Origin: Leuconostoc pseudomesenteroides KCTC 3652
Lineage (GTDB): Bacteria > Bacillota > Bacilli > Lactobacillales > Lactobacillaceae
Direction: 5' to 3'
DNA length: 64,000 bases
NCBI RefSeq assembly: GCF_014634745.1
Contig: NZ_BMBP01000006.1
Span: forward strand, 1-64,000
Shown: piece by piece, positions 45,619 through 55,114 of the stretch
Position numbering within the stretch: position 1 is the first letter of the stretch
How the letters are laid out: every line of letters starts with the position of its first letter
The notes under the pieces: model-generated
What the model saw: only the letters and a program-made list of their open reading frames with translations
Told to the model about the DNA's origin: nothing
The model's database searches: none
Position numbers and translations under genes: made by a program

Positions 45619-47340
45619 ATGCAAATTTTAAAAGACCATGCTAAACCATATTGGCGTGATATTACGTTTTCAATATTGGCGGTGATTGTCATGGCAGGTG
45701 CGTCGCTATGGCAACCGCGACTATTGCAGAATATCATGAAGGCAATTATTGCAGATAATCAAAGTCAAGTGATGCAATATGGTATTCAATTATTGGTACT
45801 AGCAGTGATTGGATTAGTTGCTGGTGTTATCAATACGATTTTCGCCGCAAAAGTCTCACAATCAATTGCAGCGGACGTTCGAGCAAACGAATACAAAAAA
45901 ATTCAATCGTTTTCATTTGGTAATATCGAAAAATTCTCAGCAGGAAACTTGGTTGTTCGGATGACTAATGATGTCAACCAAGTGCAACAACTTGTCATGA
46001 TGTTTTTGCAATCATTGACGCGTATTCCTATTTTGTTTGTTGGGGCTTTCATCCTTGCGTTGATGACGTTACCACGTTTGTGGTGGATTGTGGTGTTGAT
46101 GGTCATCTTGATTGCGCTATCATCACAAATTGTGTTCAAGCAGATGGGTAAATTTTTTACACGTATTCAAAAGTTGATTGACAAAACGAATACATTGGCT
46201 AAAGAAAACCTGCAGGGCGTTCGAGTAGTAAAATCGTTTAATCAAGAGCAAAATGAAACAACGCGTTTTACTGAAAATTCTGATGAATTAACACATGTTA
46301 ACACGACGATTGGGTATTTATTTTCAACGATGATTCCCATGTTTATGTTAATTTCTTATGTGGCAATTGGTGCTGCCGTGTTATTTGTTGGTCGCGGCAT
46401 TATCCAACATCCAAGTGATTTAGCTGCAATTACATCATTTATTTCATATCTCATGCAGATTTTCTTTGCCATTATGATTGGTGGCATGATGTCAACATTT
46501 GCTTCGCGTGGATTTGTCTCGTTAGCGCGTATCAAAGAAGTGCTCGATACTGAACCTGATTTGACATACGATACTAATGCGGAAGACCTTGACTTGAGCG
46601 GGGATGTCTCATTCAAAAATGTTGCCTTTACTTATCCCGGTGATCAAAAACCTGCCTTAGAAAATATTTCGTTTGATGTTAAGTCTGGTGAAATGATTGG
46701 TATCGTTGGTGCAACTGGTTCTGGGAAAACGACTTTAGCACAATTGATTGCGCGTTTGTATGATCCATCAGCAGGTGAAGTGACCGTTGGTGGTGTGAAT
46801 TTGAAGCACGTGAATGAAAAATCACTGCGTCGTGCTGTTTCGTATGTACTGCAACGCGCTATCTTATTTAGTGGTACAATCGCTGGTAATTTAAGACAAG
46901 GTAATCAAGGCGCAAGCGAAACAGAATTACAAAAAGCTGCTGAAATTGCACAAGCTGCGGAGTTCGTTAACCGTTACGATGATAACTTTGAACACGAGGT
47001 TGAAGAACGTTCAGCCAATTTCTCCGGTGGTCAAAAACAACGACTCTCAATTGCGCGTGGCGTGGTCGGAAATCCTAAAATTTTGATTCTAGATGATTCA
47101 ACATCCGCCTTGGATGCGCGATCTGAAAAACTAGTGCAAGAAGCGCTTGACCGTGATTTGAAAGGTACCACAACTTTTGTGATTGCTGAAAAAATTAGCT
47201 CCGTATTACACGCAGATCGGATTTTGGTGCTTGATGAAGGGCAACTTGTTGGTATTGGGTCACATCAAGAATTATTGCAAACATCTTCTATTTATACTGA
47301 AATCTACGAGACACAGAAAGCGAAAGGAGCGAACGCATGA
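45619..47340 (+). CDS. Heterodimeric ABC exporter half-transporter, LmrC/BmrC-like
   Basis: 573 residues: six-helix ABC_membrane domain then ATPase. Walker [10 protein letters not shown] and signature [10 protein letters not shown] are intact. Walker B is followed by Asp instead of Glu ([11 protein letters not shown]) and the H-loop His is Glu (VIAEKISS). This is the pattern of the half that contributes to the degenerate ATP site in LmrCD/BmrCD/TM287-288 exporters. ATG 45619 has SD AGAGGG. Overlaps its partner by 4 bp. Confidence 0.88.
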   Translation: MQILKDHAKPYWRDITFSILAVIVMAGASLWQPRLLQNIMKAIIADNQSQVMQYGIQLLVLAVIGLVAGVINTIFAAKVSQSIAADVRANEYKKIQSFSFGNIEKFSAGNLVVRMTNDVNQVQQLVMMFLQSLTRIPILFVGAFILALMTLPRLWWIVVLMVILIALSSQIVFKQMGKFFTRIQKLIDKTNTLAKENLQGVRVVKSFNQEQNETTRFTENSDELTHVNTTIGYLFSTMIPMFMLISYVAIGAAVLFVGRGIIQHPSDLAAITSFISYLMQIFFAIMIGGMMSTFASRGFVSLARIKEVLDTEPDLTYDTNAEDLDLSGDVSFKNVAFTYPGDQKPALENISFDVKSGEMIGIVGATGSGKTTLAQLIARLYDPSAGEVTVGGVNLKHVNEKSLRRAVSYVLQRAILFSGTIAGNLRQGNQGASETELQKAAEIAQAAEFVNRYDDNFEHEVEERSANFSGGQKQRLSIARGVVGNPKILILDDSTSALDARSEKLVQEALDRDLKGTTTFVIAEKISSVLHADRILVLDEGQLVGIGSHQELLQTSSIYTEIYETQKAKGANA

Positions 47341-49118
47341 CTGATATTAAACGCGCGATTGTCTATTTCGCAAAATATCTTAAACGCTATTGGCTTAGTT
47401 TATCTTTTGTGACGGTTGTAACAGTTATTTCTATTTACTTTGAAGTGAAAGCGCCAGTTTATATGGGTCAAGCAATCACTGAATTGGCTAATTATGTTGG
47501 TCAATATATGAATCCACAGACCCAGCAAACTGCCAGTATGACGCCGTTTTACAAAGCGCTTGGCTTGATGATGTTGTTCTTCGTTGTGACTGCAATTACT
47601 ATGTTCATTTCAAGTTTTATTTCCAGTCGTATTAGTGCGGAAGCTTCTGGGCGTATGCGAATTGGTTTGTTTGCCAAATTACAACGGATGACAATTAAGT
47701 ATTTTGATACGCATCGAGACGGTGAAATTTTGTCATTGTTTACGTCTGACTTGGATAATATTTTCAACGCGATGAACCAAGCTATTTTCCAGTTATTGTC
47801 ACAATTTGCCTTGTTTGTCGGTGTTATCTTGATGATGTTTAATCAAAATGTGAAACTTGCATTAGTGACGATGGCTTCAACGCCTGTTGCAATTATTGTT
47901 GCGTGGTTTGTCATTAGTCGTGCACGTCATTATATTGATCAACAACAAGATGCCACTGGTAAAATGAATGGTTACATCAACGAGCAAATTAACGGTGAAA
48001 AAATCATTATTACGCAAGGCCTGCAAAAGGAGTCGATTGCTGGATTTGCCCCACATAATGAAACTGTCAAACAAGCAACTTTTAGGGGTCAAGTATACTC
48101 AGGTATGTTGTTTCCTTTGATGCAAGGACTATCTTTGCTTAACTTGGCAATCGTGATATTCTTTGGCTCGTGGTTGGTTGTGCATGATGGTATGGATAAG
48201 TCGGTGGGCTTAGGCTTGATTGTAGTCTTCGTTAATTATTCACAGCAATATTATCAACCGATTACACAAATTACGTCGATTTACAACATGCTTCAATTGG
48301 CTGTTACTGGTGCCCGCCGTTTGAGTGATGTTGATGAACAAGTAGAAGAAATCTCACCAGTCAATGGTCAAAAACTGACTGGTGTATCATCAAACGTGAC
48401 ATTAAAAGATATTCATTTTGCCTATCAAGAAAATAAAGAAATCTTGCACGGTGTCTCAATTGATGTTCAAAAAGGTGAAATGGTCGCACTAGTTGGACCA
48501 ACTGGTTCTGGTAAGACAACAGTGATGAATTTATTAAATCGCTTTTATGATGTGACAGGAGGTGCTGTTACATTTGATGGTGTTGATGTCCGTGACCTAG
48601 ATCTCAAATCGTTGCGGGAGCATGTTGGCATTGTGTTACAAGATTCTGTGTTATTTAGTGGCACAATTGCTGATAATATTAAATTTGGGGATCCTGAAGC
48701 TAGTGATGAAGCGATGATTGATGCAGCTAAGCAAGCCAACATTCACGATTTTATTATGACCTTGCCTGATGCTTATCAAACCAAAGTAGACGACGAAAAC
48801 TCGATATTTTCAACGGGTCAAAAACAGTTATTATCAATCGCAAGAACAATTTTGACAAATCCATCATTTTTAATTTTGGATGAAGCGACCTCAAACGTTG
48901 ATACAGTTACAGAAGCAAGAATTCAAGCAGCAATGGATAATGTCATTGCTGGACGGACCAGTTTTGTGATTGCACATCGCTTGAAAACAATTTTGGGTGC
49001 AGATAAGATTGTGGTTTTGAAGGATGGTCAAGTTATTGAAGAAGGTTCCCACGAAGCACTAGTTGCTGAAGGTGGTTTTTACGCCGAATTGTATCATAAT
49101 CAAATGGTATTTGAATAA
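47337..49118 (+). CDS. Heterodimeric ABC exporter half-transporter, LmrD/BmrD-like
   Basis: 593 residues. Walker [10 protein letters not shown], Walker [12 protein letters not shown] with catalytic Glu, H-loop VIAHRL. The signature is altered to [10 protein letters not shown] (Thr for the first Gly). Together with the partner this gives one consensus and one degenerate ATP site. Substrate may be drugs, peptides or lipids. Confidence 0.88.
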   Translation: MTDIKRAIVYFAKYLKRYWLSLSFVTVVTVISIYFEVKAPVYMGQAITELANYVGQYMNPQTQQTASMTPFYKALGLMMLFFVVTAITMFISSFISSRISAEASGRMRIGLFAKLQRMTIKYFDTHRDGEILSLFTSDLDNIFNAMNQAIFQLLSQFALFVGVILMMFNQNVKLALVTMASTPVAIIVAWFVISRARHYIDQQQDATGKMNGYINEQINGEKIIITQGLQKESIAGFAPHNETVKQATFRGQVYSGMLFPLMQGLSLLNLAIVIFFGSWLVVHDGMDKSVGLGLIVVFVNYSQQYYQPITQITSIYNMLQLAVTGARRLSDVDEQVEEISPVNGQKLTGVSSNVTLKDIHFAYQENKEILHGVSIDVQKGEMVALVGPTGSGKTTVMNLLNRFYDVTGGAVTFDGVDVRDLDLKSLREHVGIVLQDSVLFSGTIADNIKFGDPEASDEAMIDAAKQANIHDFIMTLPDAYQTKVDDENSIFSTGQKQLLSIARTILTNPSFLILDEATSNVDTVTEARIQAAMDNVIAGRTSFVIAHRLKTILGADKIVVLKDGQVIEEGSHEALVAEGGFYAELYHNQMVFE

Positions 49119-49126
49119 ATAATTTT

Positions 49127-49157
49127 AGCCACTAATTTCGAAAAATTAGTGGCTTTT
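49127..49157. terminator. Terminator of the ABC exporter operon
   Basis: AGCCACTAATTT / AAATTAGTGGCT perfect stem with T4. Confidence 0.9.
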
Positions 49158-49205
49158 CATTAGAAGAAAAAATGATAATAATCACTGCTAAAAAGCGGGT
49201 CGTTA

Positions 49206-49270
49206 TTGGAAGGAAAACGCTTAAAATGTTATACTATTACTATTGCGTTTCGTATGCACGTTTAACGTGC
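49206..49270 (+). promoter_or_regulatory. Promoter and leader hairpin of the glycolipid/LTA operon
   Basis: TTGGAA (49206-49211), 18-bp spacer, TATACT (49230-49235). GCACGT-TTA-ACGTGC (49256-49270) is a hairpin just before SD TGGAGGAG. Confidence 0.65.
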
Positions 49271-49291
49271 GTTTAATTTTTGGAGGAGACA

Positions 49292-50518
49292 ATGAACATT
49301 GGTTTGTTTACGGACACGTATTTCCCACAAGTCAGTGGGGTTGCGACCTCAATCAAAACTTTAAAAGAGGCATTAGAAGCTCAAGGACATCAGGTATACA
49401 TATTTACTTCGACGGATCCAAAAGTGCCCAAAAATAAATTTGAACCACACATTTATCGTTTTTCAAGTGTGCCCTATCTTGGCTTTAAAGACCGACGCTT
49501 GGCTTTTCGTGGCCTAATTCAAGCGGTTGAAATAGCTAAGTCAGTCCAGCTTGATATTGTACACACACAAACTGAATTTTCACTCGGTTTATTAGGTAAA
49601 TTTGTGGCGCGACAACTCAAAATTCCGGCTGTTCATACGTATCATACGATGTATGAAGATTACACGCATTATTTTGCTAAAGGTATGCTGATTGGACCAA
49701 ATGGTGTGGGTCGCATTATGAAGGCTTATATGATTGGTATGGCTGGTGTCATTGCGCCTTCTAAATTAGTGCAAGATACACTCATTCGTTATGGTATTAC
49801 AGCGCCAATGCGTATCATACCAACAGGAGTATCCTTACCAAAACACCGTGCCACGCAGATTAATTTACGTCAAAACTATCATTTTTATGACACACAGCCA
49901 ATTATTCTGTCTTTGGGTCGATTGGCTTTTGAAAAAAATGTTGCTATGACGATTTCGATGTTTTCGGAGTTGCTGCAAGTGATGCCGGATGCGCGTTTGG
50001 TCATTGCCGGTGATGGACCGGCTAGAAAATCTTTGTTTGAGCAAGTTGCGGAGCTTGAATTAGATGACAAAGTTATTTTTACAGGAATGGTTAATCACGA
50101 AGATATTGGTGATTATTACCAAATGGCAGATGTATTCGTCAGTTCATCGGACACAGAAACGCAAGGTTTGACATTTATTGAAGCCATGGCAGCCAATCGT
50201 CCTTTTGTGGCGATTCATTCCCCATATCTGGATAATTTAGTTGATAATGAAGCGATTGGAACCTTAGTCAGTGATTATGATGAATTGTTAGCAGCGGTTC
50301 AAAAATATCTTGAACGCCCGAATTCGTCGGTAGATGAGCAAGTACGTCAAGCCAAAATGAAAGATGTTGATGCGACAAAATTTGCGGAACGTGTTTTAGC
50401 GTTTTATCAAGATATTTTGGCCGACTACCATGCTGATGATGTCGATGATGAGTATCCCAATGATGAAGAGGTGGGATATATGAAGCGTATCTTACGCAAT
50501 CCATTTAGGAGAAATTAA
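49292..50518 (+). CDS. GT4 glycosyltransferase, monoglucosyl-diacylglycerol synthase type
   Basis: 408 residues. GT-B fold of family 4: N-terminal NIGLFTDTYFPQVSGVATS, VHTYHTMYEDYTHY, and C-terminal sugar-nucleotide motif SSSDTETQGLTFIEAMAA (E-x7-E). Resembles alMGS/LafA-type 1,2-diacylglycerol 3-glucosyltransferases that start the LTA glycolipid anchor. The following genes (second GT4, LafC-like, LtaS) support this. ATG 49292 chosen for SD spacing. Confidence 0.85.
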   Translation: MNIGLFTDTYFPQVSGVATSIKTLKEALEAQGHQVYIFTSTDPKVPKNKFEPHIYRFSSVPYLGFKDRRLAFRGLIQAVEIAKSVQLDIVHTQTEFSLGLLGKFVARQLKIPAVHTYHTMYEDYTHYFAKGMLIGPNGVGRIMKAYMIGMAGVIAPSKLVQDTLIRYGITAPMRIIPTGVSLPKHRATQINLRQNYHFYDTQPIILSLGRLAFEKNVAMTISMFSELLQVMPDARLVIAGDGPARKSLFEQVAELELDDKVIFTGMVNHEDIGDYYQMADVFVSSSDTETQGLTFIEAMAANRPFVAIHSPYLDNLVDNEAIGTLVSDYDELLAAVQKYLERPNSSVDEQVRQAKMKDVDATKFAERVLAFYQDILADYHADDVDDEYPNDEEVGYMKRILRNPFRRN

Positions 50519-51526
50519 TTGAAAGTTTTACTTTACTTTGAAAATCAAAAGTTAATTGCAAAGTCTGGTATTGGTCGTGCCTTAAAGTTGCAACAAGAGG
50601 CGCTGTCACATACTGACGTGGTTGTCACAACTGACCCTAAGTCAACAGATTATGATATTTTGCACATTAACACTTATGGTGTTGAGAGCCATCACATGGT
50701 TAATAAAGCGCATAAGTCAGGGAAAAAAGTGGTTTATCATGGTCACTCTACCTATGAAGATTTTCGTAATTCATTTATTGGCTCTAATATGATTGCGCCT
50801 CTGTTTAAGCGTTATCTTGTCTCGTTGTATTCCAAAGCTGATGCGATCATCACGCCAACACCTTATTCTAAGCAACTTTTGCGCGGCTATCGTCTGAGTC
50901 AACCCATTATGCCAATATCAAATGGCATAGCTCTTGAAAAATATGCACACGATGACGAAAAAATCCGTCAATTCAGAGATTACTTTGATCTATCGGATGA
51001 ACAGAAAGTCGTCATGAGTGTTGGACTATTTTTTGAGCGAAAGGGTATTTTGGATTTTGTTGAATTAGCAAAGCGACACCCTGAATATGTATTCATTTGG
51101 TTTGGTTATACTGATTTGAGATTAGTCCCGGGCAAAATTAGTCGCCTCATTAAAGGCGATCATCCACGAAATTTAATTTTTCCGGGTTATATTACTGGTG
51201 ATGTGATTCGTGGTGCCTTTCAAGGTGCTGATTTATTTTTATATCCATCCTATGAAGAAACTGAAGGTATTGTTGTGCTCGAAGCATTAGCTTCAAAGCA
51301 AAATGTATTGGTGCGCGACATTCCGGTTTATCACAATTGGCTACAAGATGGCAAAAATAGTTACAAAGCCCGCAATTTTGATGAGTTTGAAAATAAAATG
51401 CAACAAATTTTAAATGGTGAATTAACAGATTTGCGAGATGAGGGGTATCAATTAGCAAAAGCTCGTAATTTACCGGAAATTGGTCAACAGTTAAAAGCTG
51501 TTTACACGAGTTTATTGGGGAAGTGA
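50519..51526 (+). CDS. GT4 glycosyltransferase, second step of the glycolipid anchor (CpoA/LafB-like)
   Basis: 335 residues. Starts with TTG right after the previous stop (SD AGGAG, 7 nt). KSGIGRALKLQQEAL, YHGHSTYEDFRNSF and PSYEETEGIVVLEALAS (E-x7-E) are family motifs. Length and sequence style match pneumococcal CpoA and listerial LafB, which add galactose (or glucose) to Glc-DAG. The sugar donor cannot be told here. Confidence 0.82.
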   Translation: MKVLLYFENQKLIAKSGIGRALKLQQEALSHTDVVVTTDPKSTDYDILHINTYGVESHHMVNKAHKSGKKVVYHGHSTYEDFRNSFIGSNMIAPLFKRYLVSLYSKADAIITPTPYSKQLLRGYRLSQPIMPISNGIALEKYAHDDEKIRQFRDYFDLSDEQKVVMSVGLFFERKGILDFVELAKRHPEYVFIWFGYTDLRLVPGKISRLIKGDHPRNLIFPGYITGDVIRGAFQGADLFLYPSYEETEGIVVLEALASKQNVLVRDIPVYHNWLQDGKNSYKARNFDEFENKMQQILNGELTDLRDEGYQLAKARNLPEIGQQLKAVYTSLLGK

Positions 51527-51535
51527 GTCTTAACA

Positions 51536-52561
51536 ATGTTAAAACGCGATAGATTATCAATCATTATTGTGACCGTTTTAACCGCGGGTGTCATCTATTT
51601 TTTAACGCGGGAATTACGTGGCAAAGGAAAGCAACTTGAAGAAGCATTGAAACATCTTGATTGGCGTTGGTTAGTGGGTGGTCTCTTGATGATGATCGTT
51701 TCAATTGCCTTTGAAGCCGCGGCAACAAGAGTGTTATTGAACAAAACGGACCGAAAAAACACTTCCTTTTTTGCTTTATTACGAGTGCCTTTATTGAACT
51801 TATTGGGTACAGGCGTGACGCCTTTTGCAACTGGTGGACAACCAGCACAATTGTATGGTTTAGCAAGAGCTGGTGTTGAATCTGGTCGGGCAATGTCTGT
51901 CATTTTGATGAAATTTTTAGTCTATCAAGTTGTTGTCGTGCTATTCTTTATAGTGGGTTATGTTGCGGCAGATACATTTATCTATTCACAAGTTGCGCCA
52001 ACCTTTGCGACATTCATTCCATTTGCGATTGCTATTCACGCGGTTGTTATTGTGGGCATTGCCTTGGTGATGTTTTGGCCATCTTTGACTTTACGTCTAG
52101 TTGATTTTGTAGCTCCACTATTTAAGCGCATTATGTCAAAGCAACGGTTTGAGAGTGTTATTGCAACGACAAAACAAAAAATTGATAACTTTCATGAAGA
52201 GTCACGACGAGTTATTAGTAGTTGGCAATCATTAGTTGGTTCATCAATACTGACAATGATGCAGTTGATTGTTTTTTATTTAATTCCTTATTTTGTTATC
52301 CGTGCCTTTGGTTATGCGTCGGTAAATCCTTGGTTGATAGTCACTATGAACATCATGATTGTTATGGTGATTTCGTTGTTTCCTATTCCAGGTGGCGTTG
52401 GTGGCGCGGAATTGAGTTTTCAGTTATTGTTTTCACCATTCGTTAAAAATTCAGCAACATTGATTCTAGTCATTTTAATTTGGCGATTAATTACGTATTA
52501 TTTTGGCATATTTGCTGGTATCATTGCATATATAATACCAGCACGAAAAAATGTGAGGTAA
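51536..52561 (+). CDS. UPF0104 (LPG_synthase_TM) membrane protein, LafC-like
   Basis: 341 residues, about eight helices. GTGVTPFATGGQPAQLYGL and FPIPGGVGGAELSFQLLF are UPF0104 signatures. Homologues sit in laf/LTA loci and are thought to help glycolipid or LTA assembly; the same fold makes up the MprF flippase domain. Immediately downstream of the two GT4 genes. Confidence 0.85.
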   Translation: MLKRDRLSIIIVTVLTAGVIYFLTRELRGKGKQLEEALKHLDWRWLVGGLLMMIVSIAFEAAATRVLLNKTDRKNTSFFALLRVPLLNLLGTGVTPFATGGQPAQLYGLARAGVESGRAMSVILMKFLVYQVVVVLFFIVGYVAADTFIYSQVAPTFATFIPFAIAIHAVVIVGIALVMFWPSLTLRLVDFVAPLFKRIMSKQRFESVIATTKQKIDNFHEESRRVISSWQSLVGSSILTMMQLIVFYLIPYFVIRAFGYASVNPWLIVTMNIMIVMVISLFPIPGGVGGAELSFQLLFSPFVKNSATLILVILIWRLITYYFGIFAGIIAYIIPARKNVR

Positions 52562-52565
52562 GAAC

Positions 52566-52829
52566 ATGGACAATGACGGACGTCATACAAGTGATTTGAA
52601 GCAAATCTTAAGTCGACTGCGAGCGATGATTGATTCAACCGATAATGCTGTTCAAATTCGTCGTTTTGACGCATTTGGCATTGAAGCGTTACAGGTCACT
52701 TATGACCAGTTAACACAAATATGGACAGTTCGAGAACATCGAGAGGTGCGACAATTCCAATTTGATGATATTGACCTCGTAGCGATTGAAGTTTATGATG
52801 TGCTACATGATTTTAAACTAATTTATTAG
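52566..52829 (+). CDS. ykuJ: YkuJ family protein (DUF1797)
   Basis: 87 residues. LKQILSRLRAMID ... FDDIDLVAIEVYDVLHDF matches the YkuJ pattern (FDNIDMVSIEIFELL in Bacillus). Small cytoplasmic protein of unknown role, widely conserved in Firmicutes. Lies inside the LTA operon with 4-bp spacing from the LafC-like gene. Confidence 0.85.
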   Translation: MDNDGRHTSDLKQILSRLRAMIDSTDNAVQIRRFDAFGIEALQVTYDQLTQIWTVREHREVRQFQFDDIDLVAIEVYDVLHDFKLIY

Positions 52830-52869
52830 GAGAGCACCAAGCAATTTTCTTAATTTAGCAAGGAGTGCG

Positions 52870-55011
52870 TTGACGACAATGAAACGTTTATTAAAATTAA
52901 TTTCTAGTCCTAAAACATGGTGGCGACAAATAAAACGTACGATGGATACATCGGCGCCCATCGTTTGGTTTTTTATTCTGAATGTGATGTTGGTTTGGCT
53001 GAAAATGTTTGCCGAGTATCATATGAACTTTAACTTGGGTGCGGAAGGCGCAACGCAGCAATTTTTGTTGTTTTTAAATCCAATTCCAACGGCTATTATC
53101 TTTATTAGTATCGCTCTCTATTTTCGTGGCGCATTAAGTTACTGGTTGGCGATTATTTTCAATTTAATTCAATCTGCTTGGCTGTTTGCAAACATGTTGT
53201 ATTATCGAGAATTTTCTGACTTTCTATCGATGGGAATTTTAGGGTCGGGCAGTTCAACCGGGAACAATCTTGGTAAATCTATCGCTGCAATTATTCATTG
53301 GACGGATTATTTAGTTTTTATAGATATCATTATTTTGATTGCGCTGGTCATCTTTAAGCAGTTAACAATTGATCGAAAGGGTGTTCAGAAAAAATTTGCC
53401 ATTTTGACAACACTTTTCGGTGTGATCTTAATGTTTGTTGACTATGGTATTGCGTCAACGAATCGTTCAGGATTATTGACGCGTTCGTTTGATAATAATT
53501 ACATTGTTAAATATCTTGGGTTGAATGAATACGCTGTGTTCAATGCCGTTCAAACTTATAATCAGACAGAAAGTCGAAAGCGTGCTAAGCCAACCGATTT
53601 GGCAAAAGTTAAAAAGTTCGTTGCAACGCAAAAATTACCAGACAATATTCAATATTATGGCACGCAAAAAGGCAAAAATGTCTTTATGATTCATTTGGAG
53701 TCATTCCAACAATTTTTGATTGATTATAAAGTTGACGGTCAAGAAGTAACGCCTAATTTGAATAAGTTTTATCATGACCAAAATACGTTGAGTTTTGATA
53801 ACTTTTATAATCAAGTGGGACAAGGTAAAACTTCTGATGCCGAAATGATGCAAGAGAATTCATTGTTTGGTTTGGCAACTGGTTCCGCAATGGTTAAATA
53901 TGGTACTAATAATACGTTTGAGTCACTGCCAGCTATTTTGGGGCAACGTGGTTATACGACGGCTGCTTTCCATGGGGATGTTGCTAGTTTTTGGAACCGA
54001 GACAATACCTACAAGTCATTTGGCTATGATTATTTCTTTTCAAAATCTTATTACCCTAACGCCAACAAAGCAAATTATAATGTTGGTTACGGTATGAAGG
54101 ATAAGATATTCTTAAGGGACAGTGCGCAATATATTGAACAATTACCACAACCATTTTATGCAAAGTTAATCACAGTTACTAATCATTATCCATACGATCT
54201 AGATAAGCAAAATATTGATTTTCCAGCTACCAAAACAGGAGATAACACGGTTGATGGTTATGTTCAAACCGCGCATTATTTGGATCAGTCCTTTGGTGAG
54301 TTAATGGCATACCTTAAGAAAGTTGGTCTCTACAATAATTCAGTGTTTGTGCTTTATGGTGATCACTATGGTATTTCCGAGAACCATCAGCCAGCAATTG
54401 CACAATTACTTGGCAAAGATAAGGTGACAAATTACGATTTAGCTAATTTCCAAAAGGTACCATTTATGATTCATGCAACAGGTTTGAAAGGTGGCATTGA
54501 TCATACCTATGGTGGTGAAATTGATATGATGCCAACTTTGCTGGACTTATTGGGTGTGCCAGATGATGGCATGACTATGTTTGGACAAGATATGTTATCG
54601 AGTGATTATAAAGGCAAGGTTGTTTTCCGAGATGGTGATTGGATCACGCCAACTTATACCAAGTTTAATAATCAATATTTCAACACACAAACAGGCCAGC
54701 AGGTGACAGAGAGTTCGGATAAGCAACTCAAAAAGGTTGCTAAAACGATGTCCGATTATGCCACGAAAGTGCTTGGCTATTCAGATGACGTTATTACTGG
54801 TGATTTGTTGCGATTTGATACATCACGGTCAGACTTCCATGCGGTAAACAAAAAAGATTATGATTACAAGAAGTCTGCTGGTTTAGCAGCGTTGAAACAG
54901 GCGCAAAAGAGTAATCCATCAAGTATTTTGGCCCAAAATAAGGGAAAATCAACATTAAGCGATTATGTCACAGATGCCCCTGAGTTAAAAAATGAGAGTT
55001 CAGATAAGTAA
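52870..55011 (+). CDS. ltaS: Lipoteichoic acid synthase (LtaS family)
   Basis: 713 residues. About five N-terminal helices then an extracellular sulfatase-fold domain. HLESFQQF holds the metal Glu, NQVGQGKTSDAEMM the catalytic Thr, and LYGDHYGISENH the C-terminal Asp-His metal ligands. Polymerises glycerol-phosphate from phosphatidylglycerol onto the glycolipid anchor made by the preceding genes. Start at TTG 52870 (AAGGAG 4-5 nt away) is preferred; ATG 52879 is the alternative with 13-nt spacing. Confidence 0.95.
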   Translation: MTTMKRLLKLISSPKTWWRQIKRTMDTSAPIVWFFILNVMLVWLKMFAEYHMNFNLGAEGATQQFLLFLNPIPTAIIFISIALYFRGALSYWLAIIFNLIQSAWLFANMLYYREFSDFLSMGILGSGSSTGNNLGKSIAAIIHWTDYLVFIDIIILIALVIFKQLTIDRKGVQKKFAILTTLFGVILMFVDYGIASTNRSGLLTRSFDNNYIVKYLGLNEYAVFNAVQTYNQTESRKRAKPTDLAKVKKFVATQKLPDNIQYYGTQKGKNVFMIHLESFQQFLIDYKVDGQEVTPNLNKFYHDQNTLSFDNFYNQVGQGKTSDAEMMQENSLFGLATGSAMVKYGTNNTFESLPAILGQRGYTTAAFHGDVASFWNRDNTYKSFGYDYFFSKSYYPNANKANYNVGYGMKDKIFLRDSAQYIEQLPQPFYAKLITVTNHYPYDLDKQNIDFPATKTGDNTVDGYVQTAHYLDQSFGELMAYLKKVGLYNNSVFVLYGDHYGISENHQPAIAQLLGKDKVTNYDLANFQKVPFMIHATGLKGGIDHTYGGEIDMMPTLLDLLGVPDDGMTMFGQDMLSSDYKGKVVFRDGDWITPTYTKFNNQYFNTQTGQQVTESSDKQLKKVAKTMSDYATKVLGYSDDVITGDLLRFDTSRSDFHAVNKKDYDYKKSAGLAALKQAQKSNPSSILAQNKGKSTLSDYVTDAPELKNESSDK

Positions 55012-55017
55012 GAATGG

Positions 55018-55061
55018 CGAACAAGGTTCAACTAGAACATTTGTTCGTTTTTTGATATAAT
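55018..55061 (+). promoter_or_regulatory. SOS box and uvrB promoter overlapping the ltaS terminator
   Basis: AGAACATTTGTTCG (55034-55047) matches 13 of 14 positions of the Firmicutes LexA/DinR box CGAACN4GTTCG. TATAAT (55056-55061) with TAGAAC (55033-55038) at 17 bp forms the promoter. CGAACAA (55018-55024) pairs with TTGTTCG (55041-55047) followed by T6, and GTTC/GAAC pair inside, so the same DNA is a terminator for ltaS. Confidence 0.8.
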
Positions 55062-55114
55062 GAAACAAGATTGTCTCAAAAAATAGTGACAAGGTGACGA
55101 AAAGAGAAAATAAT

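Noticed and set aside
49212-49226. cre in the glycolipid operon promoter (GGAAAACGCTTAAAA)
   Set aside because: Lacks the outer TG and CA of the consensus; two key positions mismatch.
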